Shown piece by piece: positions 35,428 through 44,236 of a stretch of DNA of 64,000 nt. The notes under the pieces are model-generated. The model saw only the letters and a list, made by a program, of their open reading frames with translations. It did no database searches and had not been told where the DNA came from. The first letter of the stretch is position 1. Each line of letters starts with the position of its first letter. Source of the DNA: JAUWGC01 sp963753055 (lineage in GTDB: Bacteria; Bacteroidota; Bacteroidia; Bacteroidales; B18-G4). The stretch covers positions 558,001-622,000 of the forward strand of contig CAVWAP010000004.1 in NCBI GenBank assembly GCA_963753055.1. Reading direction: 5' to 3'. The position numbers and the translations under genes were made by a program.

Positions 35428-36188
35428 GCCAGGTCAAGTATATTAAACACAGGTCCTTCAGTGCATACACAAAGGTTTCCCTGAGTAGTATCGACAACAC
35501 AGCACAAGCATGCTCCGAAACCGCAGGCCATCATATTTTCAAGGGATGCCTCACAATCAATTTTATTATCCCTTGCAAGCTTTGCAATAGCTTTCATCAT
35601 TGCATCAGGGCCACAGGTGTAGATCTTATCAAAATCATTCAGCCGGCCCCCTATGATGGAATGATCAGTCACCATGCCAGTTTCTCCCTTTGAACCATCT
35701 TCAGTAGTGATCAGGACATCACCATATGCTGCTAATCGATCAGTAAGTAAAATATCTTTTACAGATCTGCCGCCTATCAGGAAAGTCATCTTTGTCCCAA
35801 GTTCCTTGAGTTTCTTTCCTAAGAGTAAAAATGGTGCAACGCCTGATCCTCCGCCAATAATTAGAACCTGTTTTTGATTTACGAGATTAAATGAATTGCC
35901 CAGGGGATAAATGACATTTATACTTTCCCCTTTTTTCAGGTTGCCCAGGATCCTGGTCCCTTTTCCAATTGCTTTAATGTAAAAGGTGATGGTGCCGTCA
36001 TTGTGATCAACATCATAAATGGAGAATGGTCTGCGCAGGAATACTTCATTTGAATGGTCAACCCTGATTTCAGCAAAGTTGCCAGGAAGGATTTCAGGTA
36101 ATGGTTGAGATGACTGGATTTCTATGAGATAATTATCATCATTAAGCCAGGTAAGCTTGTTAACTATAAAGTCTTCAATCCTTTTCAT
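35421..36188 (-). CDS. pyrK: Dihydroorotate dehydrogenase electron-transfer subunit
   Basis: From the ATG at 36188 the protein has 255 residues and begins MKRIEDFIVNKLTWLNDDNY. It has a ferredoxin-reductase-like FAD domain (LRRPFSIYDVD), an NAD domain (LIIGGGSGVAPFLLLGKKL) and a C-terminal 2Fe-2S site (CGFGACLCC with a later CVCTEGP). It transfers electrons from PyrD flavin to NAD. The open frame extends 45 codons upstream across the next gene, but that extension is lysine-rich shadow sequence, so the internal start is chosen. It overlaps the DUF5606 gene by 14 bases. Confidence 0.94.
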   Translation of the reverse strand: MKRIEDFIVNKLTWLNDDNYLIEIQSSQPLPEILPGNFAEIRVDHSNEVFLRRPFSIYDVDHNDGTITFYIKAIGKGTRILGNLKKGESINVIYPLGNSFNLVNQKQVLIIGGGSGVAPFLLLGKKLKELGTKMTFLIGGRSVKDILLTDRLAAYGDVLITTEDGSKGETGMVTDHSIIGGRLNDFDKIYTCGPDAMMKAIAKLARDNKIDCEASLENMMACGFGACLCCVVDTTQGNLCVCTEGPVFNILDLAW

Positions 36189-36618
36189 CTGCTGGTTCAG
36201 CTTTGTCTTCTTCTTTCTTTTCTTCCTCCTCTTCAGAAAAATCGAGTAACTCATGCTGATGTAGCTGGTTATACCAATGGATGACCTTTTTGATATCAGA
36301 ATTGTAAACCCTGTCCTGGTCATAATCCGGAACTGCCTCTTCGAAGAAAGCCTTCAGTTCAGCAGGATCACTTTTATGATCCGGGGCTTGTTTATCTTCC
36401 AGGAGTTCATTCATCTTTTTAAAGATGTCTTTTAAAGGAAGGTCTTCCTCTTCAGTAAAAATGCTGATCTCTTCAAGAGAACTGATCTTTTCATGCGCAA
36501 AAACTGGAAACCTTTTTTGATTGTCCAGTGATTCAACCAGCAAACCATTCTTGGTTTCAGAAAGCATTTTATACAACCCGGGTTTTCCGGAAATAGCTAA
36601 AATTTTGGAAAGATCCAT
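36175..36618 (-). CDS. DUF5606 family protein
   Basis: The 147-residue soluble protein starts MDLSKILAISGKPGLYKMLS and continues NGLLVESLDNQKRFPVFAHE, the conserved SH3-like beginning of DUF5606. The tail is strongly acidic (FSEEEEEKKEEDKAEPADEKD region). Function is unknown, and the family is nearly confined to Bacteroidota. It precedes pyrK with a 14-base overlap, so it is the first gene of a DUF5606-pyrK-pyrD operon. A -7 box, TAATTTTG, lies on the minus strand at 36641-36634, just upstream. Confidence 0.85.
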   Translation of the reverse strand: MDLSKILAISGKPGLYKMLSETKNGLLVESLDNQKRFPVFAHEKISSLEEISIFTEEEDLPLKDIFKKMNELLEDKQAPDHKSDPAELKAFFEEAVPDYDQDRVYNSDIKKVIHWYNQLHQHELLDFSEEEEEKKEEDKAEPADEKD

Positions 36619-36676
36619 AAATCAAATTTTGAGCAAAATTAATAAAAATTGGGAAGAGTAAAAGGTAAATCTAATT

Positions 36677-38497
36677 TTAAGCGAAGGTTTGTAAGTCATA
36701 TAACTTGCGGTAGATACCATCTGCTTTAAGCAGCTGTTCATGATTGCCCCGCTCCATTATTTTACCTTTCTGTAAGACGATGATCTCATCTGCATGCTTG
36801 ATGGTTGATAGACGGTGGGCAATTACAATGGATGTCCGGTTCGACATTACCTTGAACAAAGCATCCTGGACCAATCGTTCGGATTCTGTATCCAGTGATG
36901 AAGTAGCTTCGTCCATAATAAGAATAGGAGGATTTCTCAGGACTGCACGTGCAATGCTGATCCTTTGCTTTTGCCCTCCTGATATTTTAGTGCCACGGTC
37001 ACCAATATTGGTTTGATAGCCTTCAGGCATCTGGACTATAAATTCATGAGCGTTGGCTACTTTTGCTGCTTCTATCACATCTTCCTCAGTTGCACCCTCC
37101 ATACCAAATACGATATTATTATAAACAGTATCATTGAAAAGAATCGATTCCTGTGTGACCATACCCATAAGGCCTCTTAAGTCATTGATTTTATAATCCC
37201 TGATGTCTGTTCCATCAATGAGAATTGATCCTTCGGTAGGATCATAAAAACGAGGCAGAAGGTCAACCATGGTGGATTTGCCTCCTCCCGACTGTCCAAC
37301 AAGAGCAATGATCCTTCCTTTGGGTATCTTCAGTTCAATATTCTTCAGGACAGGTTCTTCTTCATACTTAAAACTTACCTCGTTGTATTCAAGTTCAGTA
37401 TTGAATTCATGTTTGTCTTTGGCATCTGGCTTTTGTTCAATAATTTCTTCGGCATCAAGGATCTCAAAGATCCTGTCTGCTGATGCCATGCCTTTTTGAA
37501 TACTATAAAATCCAGTGGCGAATGTCTTGGCAGGTGGTATGATCTGGGAAAAAACGAGGATGTATGTTATAAATACTTCAGCACTGATAGAACCGCTTTC
37601 ACCGAGCACCAATTTCCCCCCAAACCATAGAACAAGTATGATCACAACAGAAGATAGGAATTCACTCAAGGGAGAGGATAGGTCTCTTCTGCGATATATT
37701 CCAACAGATAATTTGGAATATTCATCGTTTTGATTTTTAAATCGCAGGTTAAGAAAGTCGATGGCATTGAATGCTTTGATGATCCTGAGACCGCTGATGG
37801 ATTCTTCTATAGTTGAAAGCATCCCTGCAAACATCGTTTGGCCTATCCTGGATGTCTTTCTCAGACTTCTTCCTATCAATCCAATAACATAACCTGTAAC
37901 AGGGATAACTATTACAACAAACAGGGTTAGTTCCGGACTCATGCTTAAGAGGAAAATGAAATAAGCAATAATGGTGATAGGATCCCGGATGATCATCTCC
38001 ATATAATTCATTATGGAGAAGTCAACTTCCTGAACATCAGTTGTTATCCTTGCAATGATATCACCTTTTTTCCGCTGGGAGTAAAATGCCAGCGGCAGGA
38101 TGAGCAGCTTGTTGTATATTTCCTTCCTCAGGTTTTTTATAGCTCCAATTCGCACCTTTGCAAGCACGAACATGGCCATGTACCTCGAGAGATTCCGCAG
38201 GAAGAATGCGGTAAGTAATATCCCACAGATAAAGAGTAAAGCACCTAATTCTCCCTTTTCAATGATCATGCTGCTCATGAGGTAATTCATGTACTCAATA
38301 AGCGCATCCGAGCTAAAGGAAAATTCAGGGGCTTGTGTTACAAGCTTTTCTTTCTCAAATAATAAACTCAGAAAGGGAGCCAGCATGGCAAAGGTGAACA
38401 ACGAAAACAAAATTGTTAGCAGGTTAAACATTACATTTAACCCGGCATATCCCAGGTATGGTTTAATGTAACTTATTATGCGCCAGTAACTTTTCAC
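36677..38497 (-). CDS. ABC transporter, fused membrane and ATPase domains (MsbA-like)
   Basis: The 606-residue half-transporter has six membrane helices in residues 1-330 and then an ATPase domain: Walker A GQSGGGKSTMVDLLPRF, Q-loop VTQESILF, signature ISGGQKQRISIARAVL, Walker B ILIMDEATSSLD and H-loop IAHRLSTIKHA. It works as a homodimer in the inner membrane. MsbA-type lipid or lipid A export is the commonest role for this type in Gram-negatives, but drug exporters look the same. It starts directly after the purB stop with no gap, so they form one transcript. Confidence 0.9.
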   Translation of the reverse strand: MKSYWRIISYIKPYLGYAGLNVMFNLLTILFSLFTFAMLAPFLSLLFEKEKLVTQAPEFSFSSDALIEYMNYLMSSMIIEKGELGALLFICGILLTAFFLRNLSRYMAMFVLAKVRIGAIKNLRKEIYNKLLILPLAFYSQRKKGDIIARITTDVQEVDFSIMNYMEMIIRDPITIIAYFIFLLSMSPELTLFVVIVIPVTGYVIGLIGRSLRKTSRIGQTMFAGMLSTIEESISGLRIIKAFNAIDFLNLRFKNQNDEYSKLSVGIYRRRDLSSPLSEFLSSVVIILVLWFGGKLVLGESGSISAEVFITYILVFSQIIPPAKTFATGFYSIQKGMASADRIFEILDAEEIIEQKPDAKDKHEFNTELEYNEVSFKYEEEPVLKNIELKIPKGRIIALVGQSGGGKSTMVDLLPRFYDPTEGSILIDGTDIRDYKINDLRGLMGMVTQESILFNDTVYNNIVFGMEGATEEDVIEAAKVANAHEFIVQMPEGYQTNIGDRGTKISGGQKQRISIARAVLRNPPILIMDEATSSLDTESERLVQDALFKVMSNRTSIVIAHRLSTIKHADEIIVLQKGKIMERGNHEQLLKADGIYRKLYDLQTFA

Positions 38498-39841
38498 TTA
38501 AACTCCGGTGTAATTTTGAGGGGTAATTTCTTTCAGTTGCTTCTTCAGGTCGCTGCTGATTTTTAGCTTGTCAATAAAGGTGAAAATTGCAGCTTTATCT
38601 ATTACTTTGTTCGACCTGGTTAATTCTTTCAATTGCTCATAAGGATTTGGGTATCCTTCTTTTCTTAAAATTGTCTGTATTGCTTCTGCAACCACTGCCC
38701 AGTTATCTTCAAGGTCGGTACTGATCTTTTCCTCATTGAGGAGCAATTTGTCAATACCTTTAATTAACGACTTAAAGGCGATGATCGTATGCGCCATGGG
38801 CACGCCAATATTCCTGGTGACTGTAGAATCGGTCAGGTCGCGTTGCAGCCTTGAGACAGGCAGCTTAGCTGAAAGATGTTCAAAAAGGGCATTTGCAACA
38901 CCGAGGTTCCCCTCAGCATTTTCAAAGTCAATTGGATTTACTTTGTGTGGCATGGTCGACGATCCCACTTCTCCTTTTTTGATCTCCTGCTTAAAATATT
39001 CCAGTAAAATGTAAGTCCATATATCCCTCGAAAAGTCCAGCAGGATGGTATTGATCCTTTTTATCGCATCAAATAATGCTGCAAGGTCATCATAGTGCTC
39101 AATCTGTGTAGTCGTTTTCTGCCTTCGTAAGGTCAGGGTCTTGTTAACAAACTGGTCAGCAAAGGCAGGCCAGTCAATTTCCGGGTAAGCAGCCTGGTGT
39201 GCATTAAAGTTACCGGTTGCCCCACCAAATTTCGCCGAAACCGGGATGTTTGACATCAAGCTGACCTGTTGCTTCAGACGTTCAACAAACACCATTATTT
39301 CCTTTCCAAGTCGGGTAGGGGAGGCTGGCTGTCCATGTGTTCTGGAAAGCATCGGAATATTTTTCCATAACTTCGCTTTTTGCTGAAGCCGTTTTAACAA
39401 TTCATGATAAGATGGGATGAAGATGTCATTGAGAAAAAGTTTGGTGGCATATGGAACAGCCGTATTGTTTACGTCCTGCGAGGTAAGCCCAAAATGAATG
39501 AACTCCCTGTATTTTTTTAATCCCAGCTTGTCGAATTTCTTTTTCAGATAATACTCAACAGCTTTGACATCATGGTTAGTGGTCTTCTCGATCTGTTTGA
39601 CCTCCTCTGCATCCTTGAATGTAAAATTCCGGCTGACGGCACGCAGGTCATCAAACTTACCCTGATCAAAATCCTTCAGTTCAGGCAAGGGTATTTCACA
39701 TAGAGCAATGAAATACTCTATTTCAACAAATACGCGATAATTGATGAAAGCAGCCTCGGAGAAGTAAAAGGCAAGCGCTTCTGTTTGTTTATGATAACGG
39801 CCATCAACAGGAGAGATGGCACTTGCGGCGGTAAGTTCCAT
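38498..39841 (-). CDS. purB: Adenylosuccinate lyase
   Basis: The 447-residue fumarase/aspartase superfamily enzyme cleaves SAICAR and adenylosuccinate in purine synthesis. SPVDGRYHKQTEAL at the start, RTHGQPASPTRLGKE, and the flexible catalytic loop GSSTMPHKVNPIDFENAEGN are diagnostic. The length fits the E. coli-like PurB subgroup. It is the first gene of a purB-ABC transporter transcript with a good promoter at 39862-39892. Confidence 0.97.
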   Translation of the reverse strand: MELTAASAISPVDGRYHKQTEALAFYFSEAAFINYRVFVEIEYFIALCEIPLPELKDFDQGKFDDLRAVSRNFTFKDAEEVKQIEKTTNHDVKAVEYYLKKKFDKLGLKKYREFIHFGLTSQDVNNTAVPYATKLFLNDIFIPSYHELLKRLQQKAKLWKNIPMLSRTHGQPASPTRLGKEIMVFVERLKQQVSLMSNIPVSAKFGGATGNFNAHQAAYPEIDWPAFADQFVNKTLTLRRQKTTTQIEHYDDLAALFDAIKRINTILLDFSRDIWTYILLEYFKQEIKKGEVGSSTMPHKVNPIDFENAEGNLGVANALFEHLSAKLPVSRLQRDLTDSTVTRNIGVPMAHTIIAFKSLIKGIDKLLLNEEKISTDLEDNWAVVAEAIQTILRKEGYPNPYEQLKELTRSNKVIDKAAIFTFIDKLKISSDLKKQLKEITPQNYTGV

Positions 39842-39861
39842 GATTCAATGATTTAGACTTC

Positions 39862-39892
39862 CAAAATTAGAAAAGTATGAAGAATAAGCAAG
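39862..39892 (-). promoter_or_regulatory. Promoter of purB
   Basis: On the minus strand CTTG (39892-39889) is followed after 19 bases by TAATTTTG (39869-39862). One mismatch in the -33 box and an exact -7 box; the start codon lies 21 bases downstream. Confidence 0.6.
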
Positions 39893-39923
39893 AGAATCAT
39901 GAAATTAATATATATGTCAGGGC

Positions 39924-40109
39924 TCACATGTTTTTAAAGATGTCCCTGATAAGCTCACCATAGGTATCACCAAAGGTGAGCATGCACCATGCATATAAAG
40001 TCATAGCTTCCTCTTTACGGAGCCATTTCATTGACTTTCTTAATTCTTTTTGAAATAGGCTTTGATCGAAACTGACTTTTTGAAGAATGGTTTTAGTATA
40101 TTCCAGCAT
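39924..40109 (-). CDS. Small protein of unknown function (61 residues)
   Basis: The short frame encodes MLEYTKTILQKVSFDQSLF followed by KELRKSMKWLRKEEAMTLYA and a C-terminal FGDTYGELIRDIF segment. It has no membrane segment or signal peptide and looks like an all-helical soluble protein. Similar small proteins seem to occur in other Bacteroidota, by memory rather than by search. A Bacteroidota promoter lies at the correct distance upstream, which supports it as a real gene. It is followed by the purB promoter region. No function is proposed. Confidence 0.65.
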   Translation of the reverse strand: MLEYTKTILQKVSFDQSLFQKELRKSMKWLRKEEAMTLYAWCMLTFGDTYGELIRDIFKNM

Positions 40110-40165
40110 TTTTGGTCAATTTTGATATCTGTAAAAAAAACGTCAAGGATCGGTTTTAATTGTGC

Positions 40166-40197
40166 CAAATATATAAAAAACAAACCCTTTTGTCAAT
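40166..40197 (-). promoter_or_regulatory. Promoter of the 61-residue protein gene
   Basis: On the minus strand TATATTTG (40173-40166) fits the -7 consensus exactly. ATTG lies 20 bases upstream at 40197-40194, matching three of four -33 bases. The leader would be about 50 bases. Confidence 0.5.
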
Positions 40198-41038
40198 ACT
40201 TTGTGCTGGAATATGCTGTGGAATAGGCTGCAAAGTACCCGATAGCTCCGTTGGAGAGGTTTCCTTTAACATTGGCAGGAGGTCCGCTGAACAGGGGTGT
40301 GCTGAAACTTACTTCTTCCTGAAGAGTCCAGACAAAATTAGCATAACCCTCTGTAATACCGCCCGCCTGGAAGGTTACGGTGTCTCCAGGATTAACTTTT
40401 TCTTTATCCCTGGCCTGGTTTAAATAGCCGACACCGATGCCGTTGGTGTAGCTTCCATTATAGAATTCATCATCCGTAACCCCTTTACTCGATAAAGTGT
40501 CAGTAATCAGTATGCCATTGATATAAATGTTGAACATATAAAAATTCTTATCCGGTGGATCCTGGTAATAGCACTGCACTTCAATATATCCTTCAGAACC
40601 CCAGTCATCATGGAATGCCAACCTTATGGAGTCAATTGAATTGATATATGGAACAAAAGAACTTGCAGTGTAAAATTTGTTGTTATCGATTTCTTCTTGC
40701 AGGGTGATATTCAGCGTATAAGTATTTCCCATGATTGCATAATAGTCGGAGGTAGTTTCATAAACCCCCGGCTTTGAGGAGTTCTCCTGGAGCATATGTA
40801 CATTACCGTCCTGGTCGACGATCTCCACAGTTGCATCAGGTACTGCAGGTGGAGCTGAATTATAGCTGTAGTTGGTTGTCTTTGTGAGGATCACCTGGTG
40901 TGCCATGGTATCTGTTGTCAGGTAGCCTTCAACAACCAGGCGCTCATAATCCTGATCCTGCAAATCAATATCAATGCGTTCTGTACAGGCACTTGCTGCG
41001 AGAATAATTAATGAGAGTATATATATTAGCTTCTTCAT
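40193..41038 (-). CDS. DUF4249 family lipoprotein
   Basis: From the ATG at 41038 the protein has 281 residues and a lipoprotein signal (LSLIILAASAC, cysteine 18). ERLVVEGYLTTDTMAHQVIL and PPAVPDATVEIVDQDGN are typical of DUF4249, whose genes usually follow a TonB-dependent receptor. It is likely an outer-membrane-anchored partner of that receptor in taking up an unknown ligand. An upstream in-frame start at 41212 would lie within the receptor gene and is rejected. The gap to the receptor stop is 7 bases. Confidence 0.85.
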   Translation of the reverse strand: MKKLIYILSLIILAASACTERIDIDLQDQDYERLVVEGYLTTDTMAHQVILTKTTNYSYNSAPPAVPDATVEIVDQDGNVHMLQENSSKPGVYETTSDYYAIMGNTYTLNITLQEEIDNNKFYTASSFVPYINSIDSIRLAFHDDWGSEGYIEVQCYYQDPPDKNFYMFNIYINGILITDTLSSKGVTDDEFYNGSYTNGIGVGYLNQARDKEKVNPGDTVTFQAGGITEGYANFVWTLQEEVSFSTPLFSGPPANVKGNLSNGAIGYFAAYSTAYSSTKY

Positions 41039-41045
41039 CGTCTTG

Positions 41046-43415
41046 CTAAAATTTAAAATTAAAGGTAACCGAAGGGATAATACTATATAAGTAAGTCCTT
41101 GTTGCATACACTTCATAAGTTGGCTGACTTGTATTACTCTGCTCCTGCTCAAAATTAATGGCCCAGGTGTTATGCCTGTTGTATGCATTGTATACTGAGA
41201 AAACCCATTCATGCTTAAACCTCCTGGGTTTTTCTTTCCCCCTGAGTGTCACTGACAGGTCCAGCCTGTGGTAATCTCTATAACGGTAACCGTTTCTGTC
41301 TGAATAAATAGGCACAATATTACCGCCAATAACTGCCCTTCCTGTTGGCATTGTTACCGGTACACCTGTCTGGTACACCCAGTTTCCGGAAAAACTTACC
41401 CGCTGCGAGATGTCATACGCAACAACAATAGATAAATCATGGGGCCGGTCGTAAGGTGAAGGGTATTTGTTGCCATCATTAATTTCCGGGATCTCTCTCC
41501 ATGACCTGGAATAAGTGTATCCCACCCAGCCGCTGATCTTGCCTTTGGGCATTTTCAAATCATAAAACCTGACAAGGAGCTCAATCCCATATGACCAGGA
41601 TTTTCCAAAACGCAGCTCGCCTTCTAGTTCCTTGTTTAACAGAAGCCATGCATGATCTTTAAAATCAATTGTATTCTGCATATTCTTGTAATAAACCTCG
41701 GCAGATGTCTCAATATGATTCTTCAGGAAGTTTCTGAAATAACCTGCTGCAACCTGGTCGGAAATCTGTGGTTTCACATTAGGACTGGCTGAAAACCAGA
41801 GGTCAAGAGGTGTCCCGGCAGTGGAGTTCTGTGCCATTTGAATGTACTGGTATGTCCTGGCATAACTAGCTTTTATCGAAGAGACTTCATTGATCAGATA
41901 ATTGGCTGATATCCTGGGCTCCATGCCCCAGTAAGTATGGTAAATATCACCGCTGGCATAGTCTTCTGAATGTGTTGGCTCATAGTCTTCATCAAAATAA
42001 TAAACTGTCCCGGTACCTATATTATTAAACAATGAAAATCTCAAGCCATACTTCAATACGAATAATGCACCAACCTTTTGCTCGTTACTCGCATAAAGGG
42101 CACTTTCTATGGAATGACTCTTAGGTACTATATATTCTGTAAACAGGGTATTATCACCGGTACCCTTTGCTATCCCCGGATTAAAAGAATGATAGATTGA
42201 ACTTATCCCGTATCGTATGGTATTATCAGCATCCAGGTACCAGGTAAAATCGCCCTTCAAGCCCAGGTCTTCCAGATGCGAATCCCATACGAAGGAATTG
42301 GCATCATCCTCATCTGAAGTGCCCAGACTGTAATTGTAACGGCTGTAAATAAAGGTAAAGTTGCTGAATACTTTCTTGGAAAACAGGTGGTTCCACCTGG
42401 CTGTGGCCGTGGAGTTGCCAAGGTTCATTTTGGCAAACTGGTTTTTAAAAATATCCCTTCCAAAATAACCTGAGATATATATCCTGTTATTCTCATTGAA
42501 AGTATGGTTGATCTTGGCGTTGAGGTCGAAAAAATACAGCTTGTTTCCCTGGATATCCTCATTCCCAAAGATCGGTATGAAAAGATCGGCATATGTCCTC
42601 CTGCCTGAAACCAGGAAGGAAGTTCTATTTTTAATGATTGGCCCTTCTAAAGTCAGCCTGCTGGATATCAGTCCGATGCCGCCAGATCCGGAAAATCTTT
42701 TTTTATTACCGTCTTTCATCCTAACATCCAGTACAGAAGAAAGTCTACCACCAAAACGTGCAGGAATATCTCCTTTATAGAGGACCATATCCTTGACGGC
42801 GTCATTATTAAAGACTGAGAAGAAACCCAGCATATGGCCTGCATTGTAAACTGTCGCTTCATCTAACAAGACAAGGTTTTGATCAATATTTCCGCCCCTT
42901 ACACTAAATCCGGTGGCACCTTCTGCAGCAGCAGATACTCCAGGTAATAACTGAAGTACTTTAATGATATCTGTTTCGCCAAAGACAGTTGGAACAGACT
43001 TAATTTGCTTGGCATCCATCTTTACTACACTCATCTCAACCTTCTGGATATTCTCACCAGGGCGCTTGGCAATAACTTCCACTTCCTTGAGCATCTGTTC
43101 AGATGGAATCAGATCTATATCAATTACGATGTCTTTAACCAGTTCGACTTTTCGCTCCTGCGTTTGATAGCCAACATAAGAATAAGTGATGGTATATGAC
43201 CCCGGAAGCAGGTTAAGGGAATAAAATCCATAATTATTGGTTGCTGCTCCGTTTTGGAGTTCCCTGATATATATGGTGACTCCGATGAGATCCTCACCGG
43301 TTTCACTATCTTTTATATGCCCGCTGATCGAAAAATGCTTATCGCTTTCATCTGCAAGTATAATTGCGGGAAGAAATAATAATAAGCTGACCAGGCAGAT
43401 GATCCTCTTAAGCAT
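41046..43415 (-). CDS. TonB-dependent receptor with carboxypeptidase-like N-terminal domain
   Basis: The 789-residue outer-membrane receptor has a signal peptide to about residue 21, a carboxypeptidase regulatory-like domain (FSISGHIKDSETGEDLIGVT), a plug domain (VLQLLPGVSAAAEGATGFSV, then GGNIDQNLVLLDEATVYNA), and a 22-strand type barrel ending in VTFNFKF with a terminal phenylalanine. It imports an unknown ligand using TonB energy. No SusD gene is present, so it is not a standard glycan-uptake pair. The DUF4249 lipoprotein follows, and a small barrel protein precedes it by 27 bases. Confidence 0.93.
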   Translation of the reverse strand: MLKRIICLVSLLLFLPAIILADESDKHFSISGHIKDSETGEDLIGVTIYIRELQNGAATNNYGFYSLNLLPGSYTITYSYVGYQTQERKVELVKDIVIDIDLIPSEQMLKEVEVIAKRPGENIQKVEMSVVKMDAKQIKSVPTVFGETDIIKVLQLLPGVSAAAEGATGFSVRGGNIDQNLVLLDEATVYNAGHMLGFFSVFNNDAVKDMVLYKGDIPARFGGRLSSVLDVRMKDGNKKRFSGSGGIGLISSRLTLEGPIIKNRTSFLVSGRRTYADLFIPIFGNEDIQGNKLYFFDLNAKINHTFNENNRIYISGYFGRDIFKNQFAKMNLGNSTATARWNHLFSKKVFSNFTFIYSRYNYSLGTSDEDDANSFVWDSHLEDLGLKGDFTWYLDADNTIRYGISSIYHSFNPGIAKGTGDNTLFTEYIVPKSHSIESALYASNEQKVGALFVLKYGLRFSLFNNIGTGTVYYFDEDYEPTHSEDYASGDIYHTYWGMEPRISANYLINEVSSIKASYARTYQYIQMAQNSTAGTPLDLWFSASPNVKPQISDQVAAGYFRNFLKNHIETSAEVYYKNMQNTIDFKDHAWLLLNKELEGELRFGKSWSYGIELLVRFYDLKMPKGKISGWVGYTYSRSWREIPEINDGNKYPSPYDRPHDLSIVVAYDISQRVSFSGNWVYQTGVPVTMPTGRAVIGGNIVPIYSDRNGYRYRDYHRLDLSVTLRGKEKPRRFKHEWVFSVYNAYNRHNTWAINFEQEQSNTSQPTYEVYATRTYLYSIIPSVTFNFKF

Positions 43416-43442
43416 ACTCTTTCAATCGAATAAAACTGATAA

Positions 43443-44135
43443 TTATTGTGCAAACCAGCCAAACAAAAAGCTCACTGTACCTGTGAAACTGTTGAAATCC
43501 TTGTTGTCGTAATATTGCTTTTCAATTGGATCGCTTGCTCCATCAGGCAAATAGAGATAACTCCTGTTCAGGCCGCTAACCAAACGATAACCGACTCCGA
43601 CATTGATTTTGAACCATTTTGCAAGATTTATTTCTGCTTCAGCCTGAGGGATGAAAACGAAACAGTTATCTCCTGCAAAATATTGATCGTAGTAGTCATA
43701 CGTATTTGATTGATAAAGCGATACTTCACCCCAGCCAAGTTTTGCACTTGCACCGAAGTGAACGGCCTTATATGATTGATAAATATATCCCAGCCAAAAA
43801 CCACCATGCCCAAAATTGACCCTGCGGTTGTAAAAAATTTCATTTTCCGTGAGAGCAGGACTATACCTTTCAAGTGTTACCCTGTGATCGGTCGATAATC
43901 CTTCTCCGTATCCTCCTATGTAGAATGACTGGTTAAAAATGACTGCACCACCACCACCAACACAAACAGCGAAATTATTCATTACTGAAGAAAACTCAAC
44001 TATGGGAGCACCAAAACCAGATACCTTCAATTTGCCATCTTTTTTCTGGAAAAGATATTGCATATCCTGGCCTGAAAGTTGATATGATGAACAAATGAAG
44101 ATCAATCCCGTAATAATGATAGTAATCTTTTTCAT
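43443..44135 (-). CDS. Predicted outer-membrane beta-barrel protein, unknown family
   Basis: The 230-residue protein has a signal peptide ending near residue 22 (SSYQLSGQ). The mature part alternates polar and hydrophobic residues and is rich in Gly, Tyr and Phe (VCVGGGGAVIF, FYIGGYGEGL, FWLGYIYQSY). It ends in a hydrophobic aromatic stretch (GTVSFLFGWFAQ), consistent with a small eight- to ten-stranded barrel. I do not recognise the family. It is the first gene before the TonB receptor and DUF4249 genes, so it may be a porin or surface partner of that uptake system. Confidence 0.72.
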   Translation of the reverse strand: MKKITIIITGLIFICSSYQLSGQDMQYLFQKKDGKLKVSGFGAPIVEFSSVMNNFAVCVGGGGAVIFNQSFYIGGYGEGLSTDHRVTLERYSPALTENEIFYNRRVNFGHGGFWLGYIYQSYKAVHFGASAKLGWGEVSLYQSNTYDYYDQYFAGDNCFVFIPQAEAEINLAKWFKINVGVGYRLVSGLNRSYLYLPDGASDPIEKQYYDNKDFNSFTGTVSFLFGWFAQ

Positions 44136-44236
44136 TTTTTAAATGTTTATGAGAATATTATAAATATAACTACATAGACATACTAATTATTTCAGGGTTG
44201 CAAATAGAGTGAAAAAAAACGAAAAATGACTATCTT

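Noticed and set aside
36189..36323. 45-residue N-terminal extension of PyrK
   Set aside because: It lies within the DUF5606 gene in another frame and gives a lysine/arginine-rich stretch; PyrK homology starts at 36188.
41039..41212. 58-residue extension of the DUF4249 protein
   Set aside because: It overlaps the C-terminus of the TonB receptor gene and would bury the lipoprotein signal.
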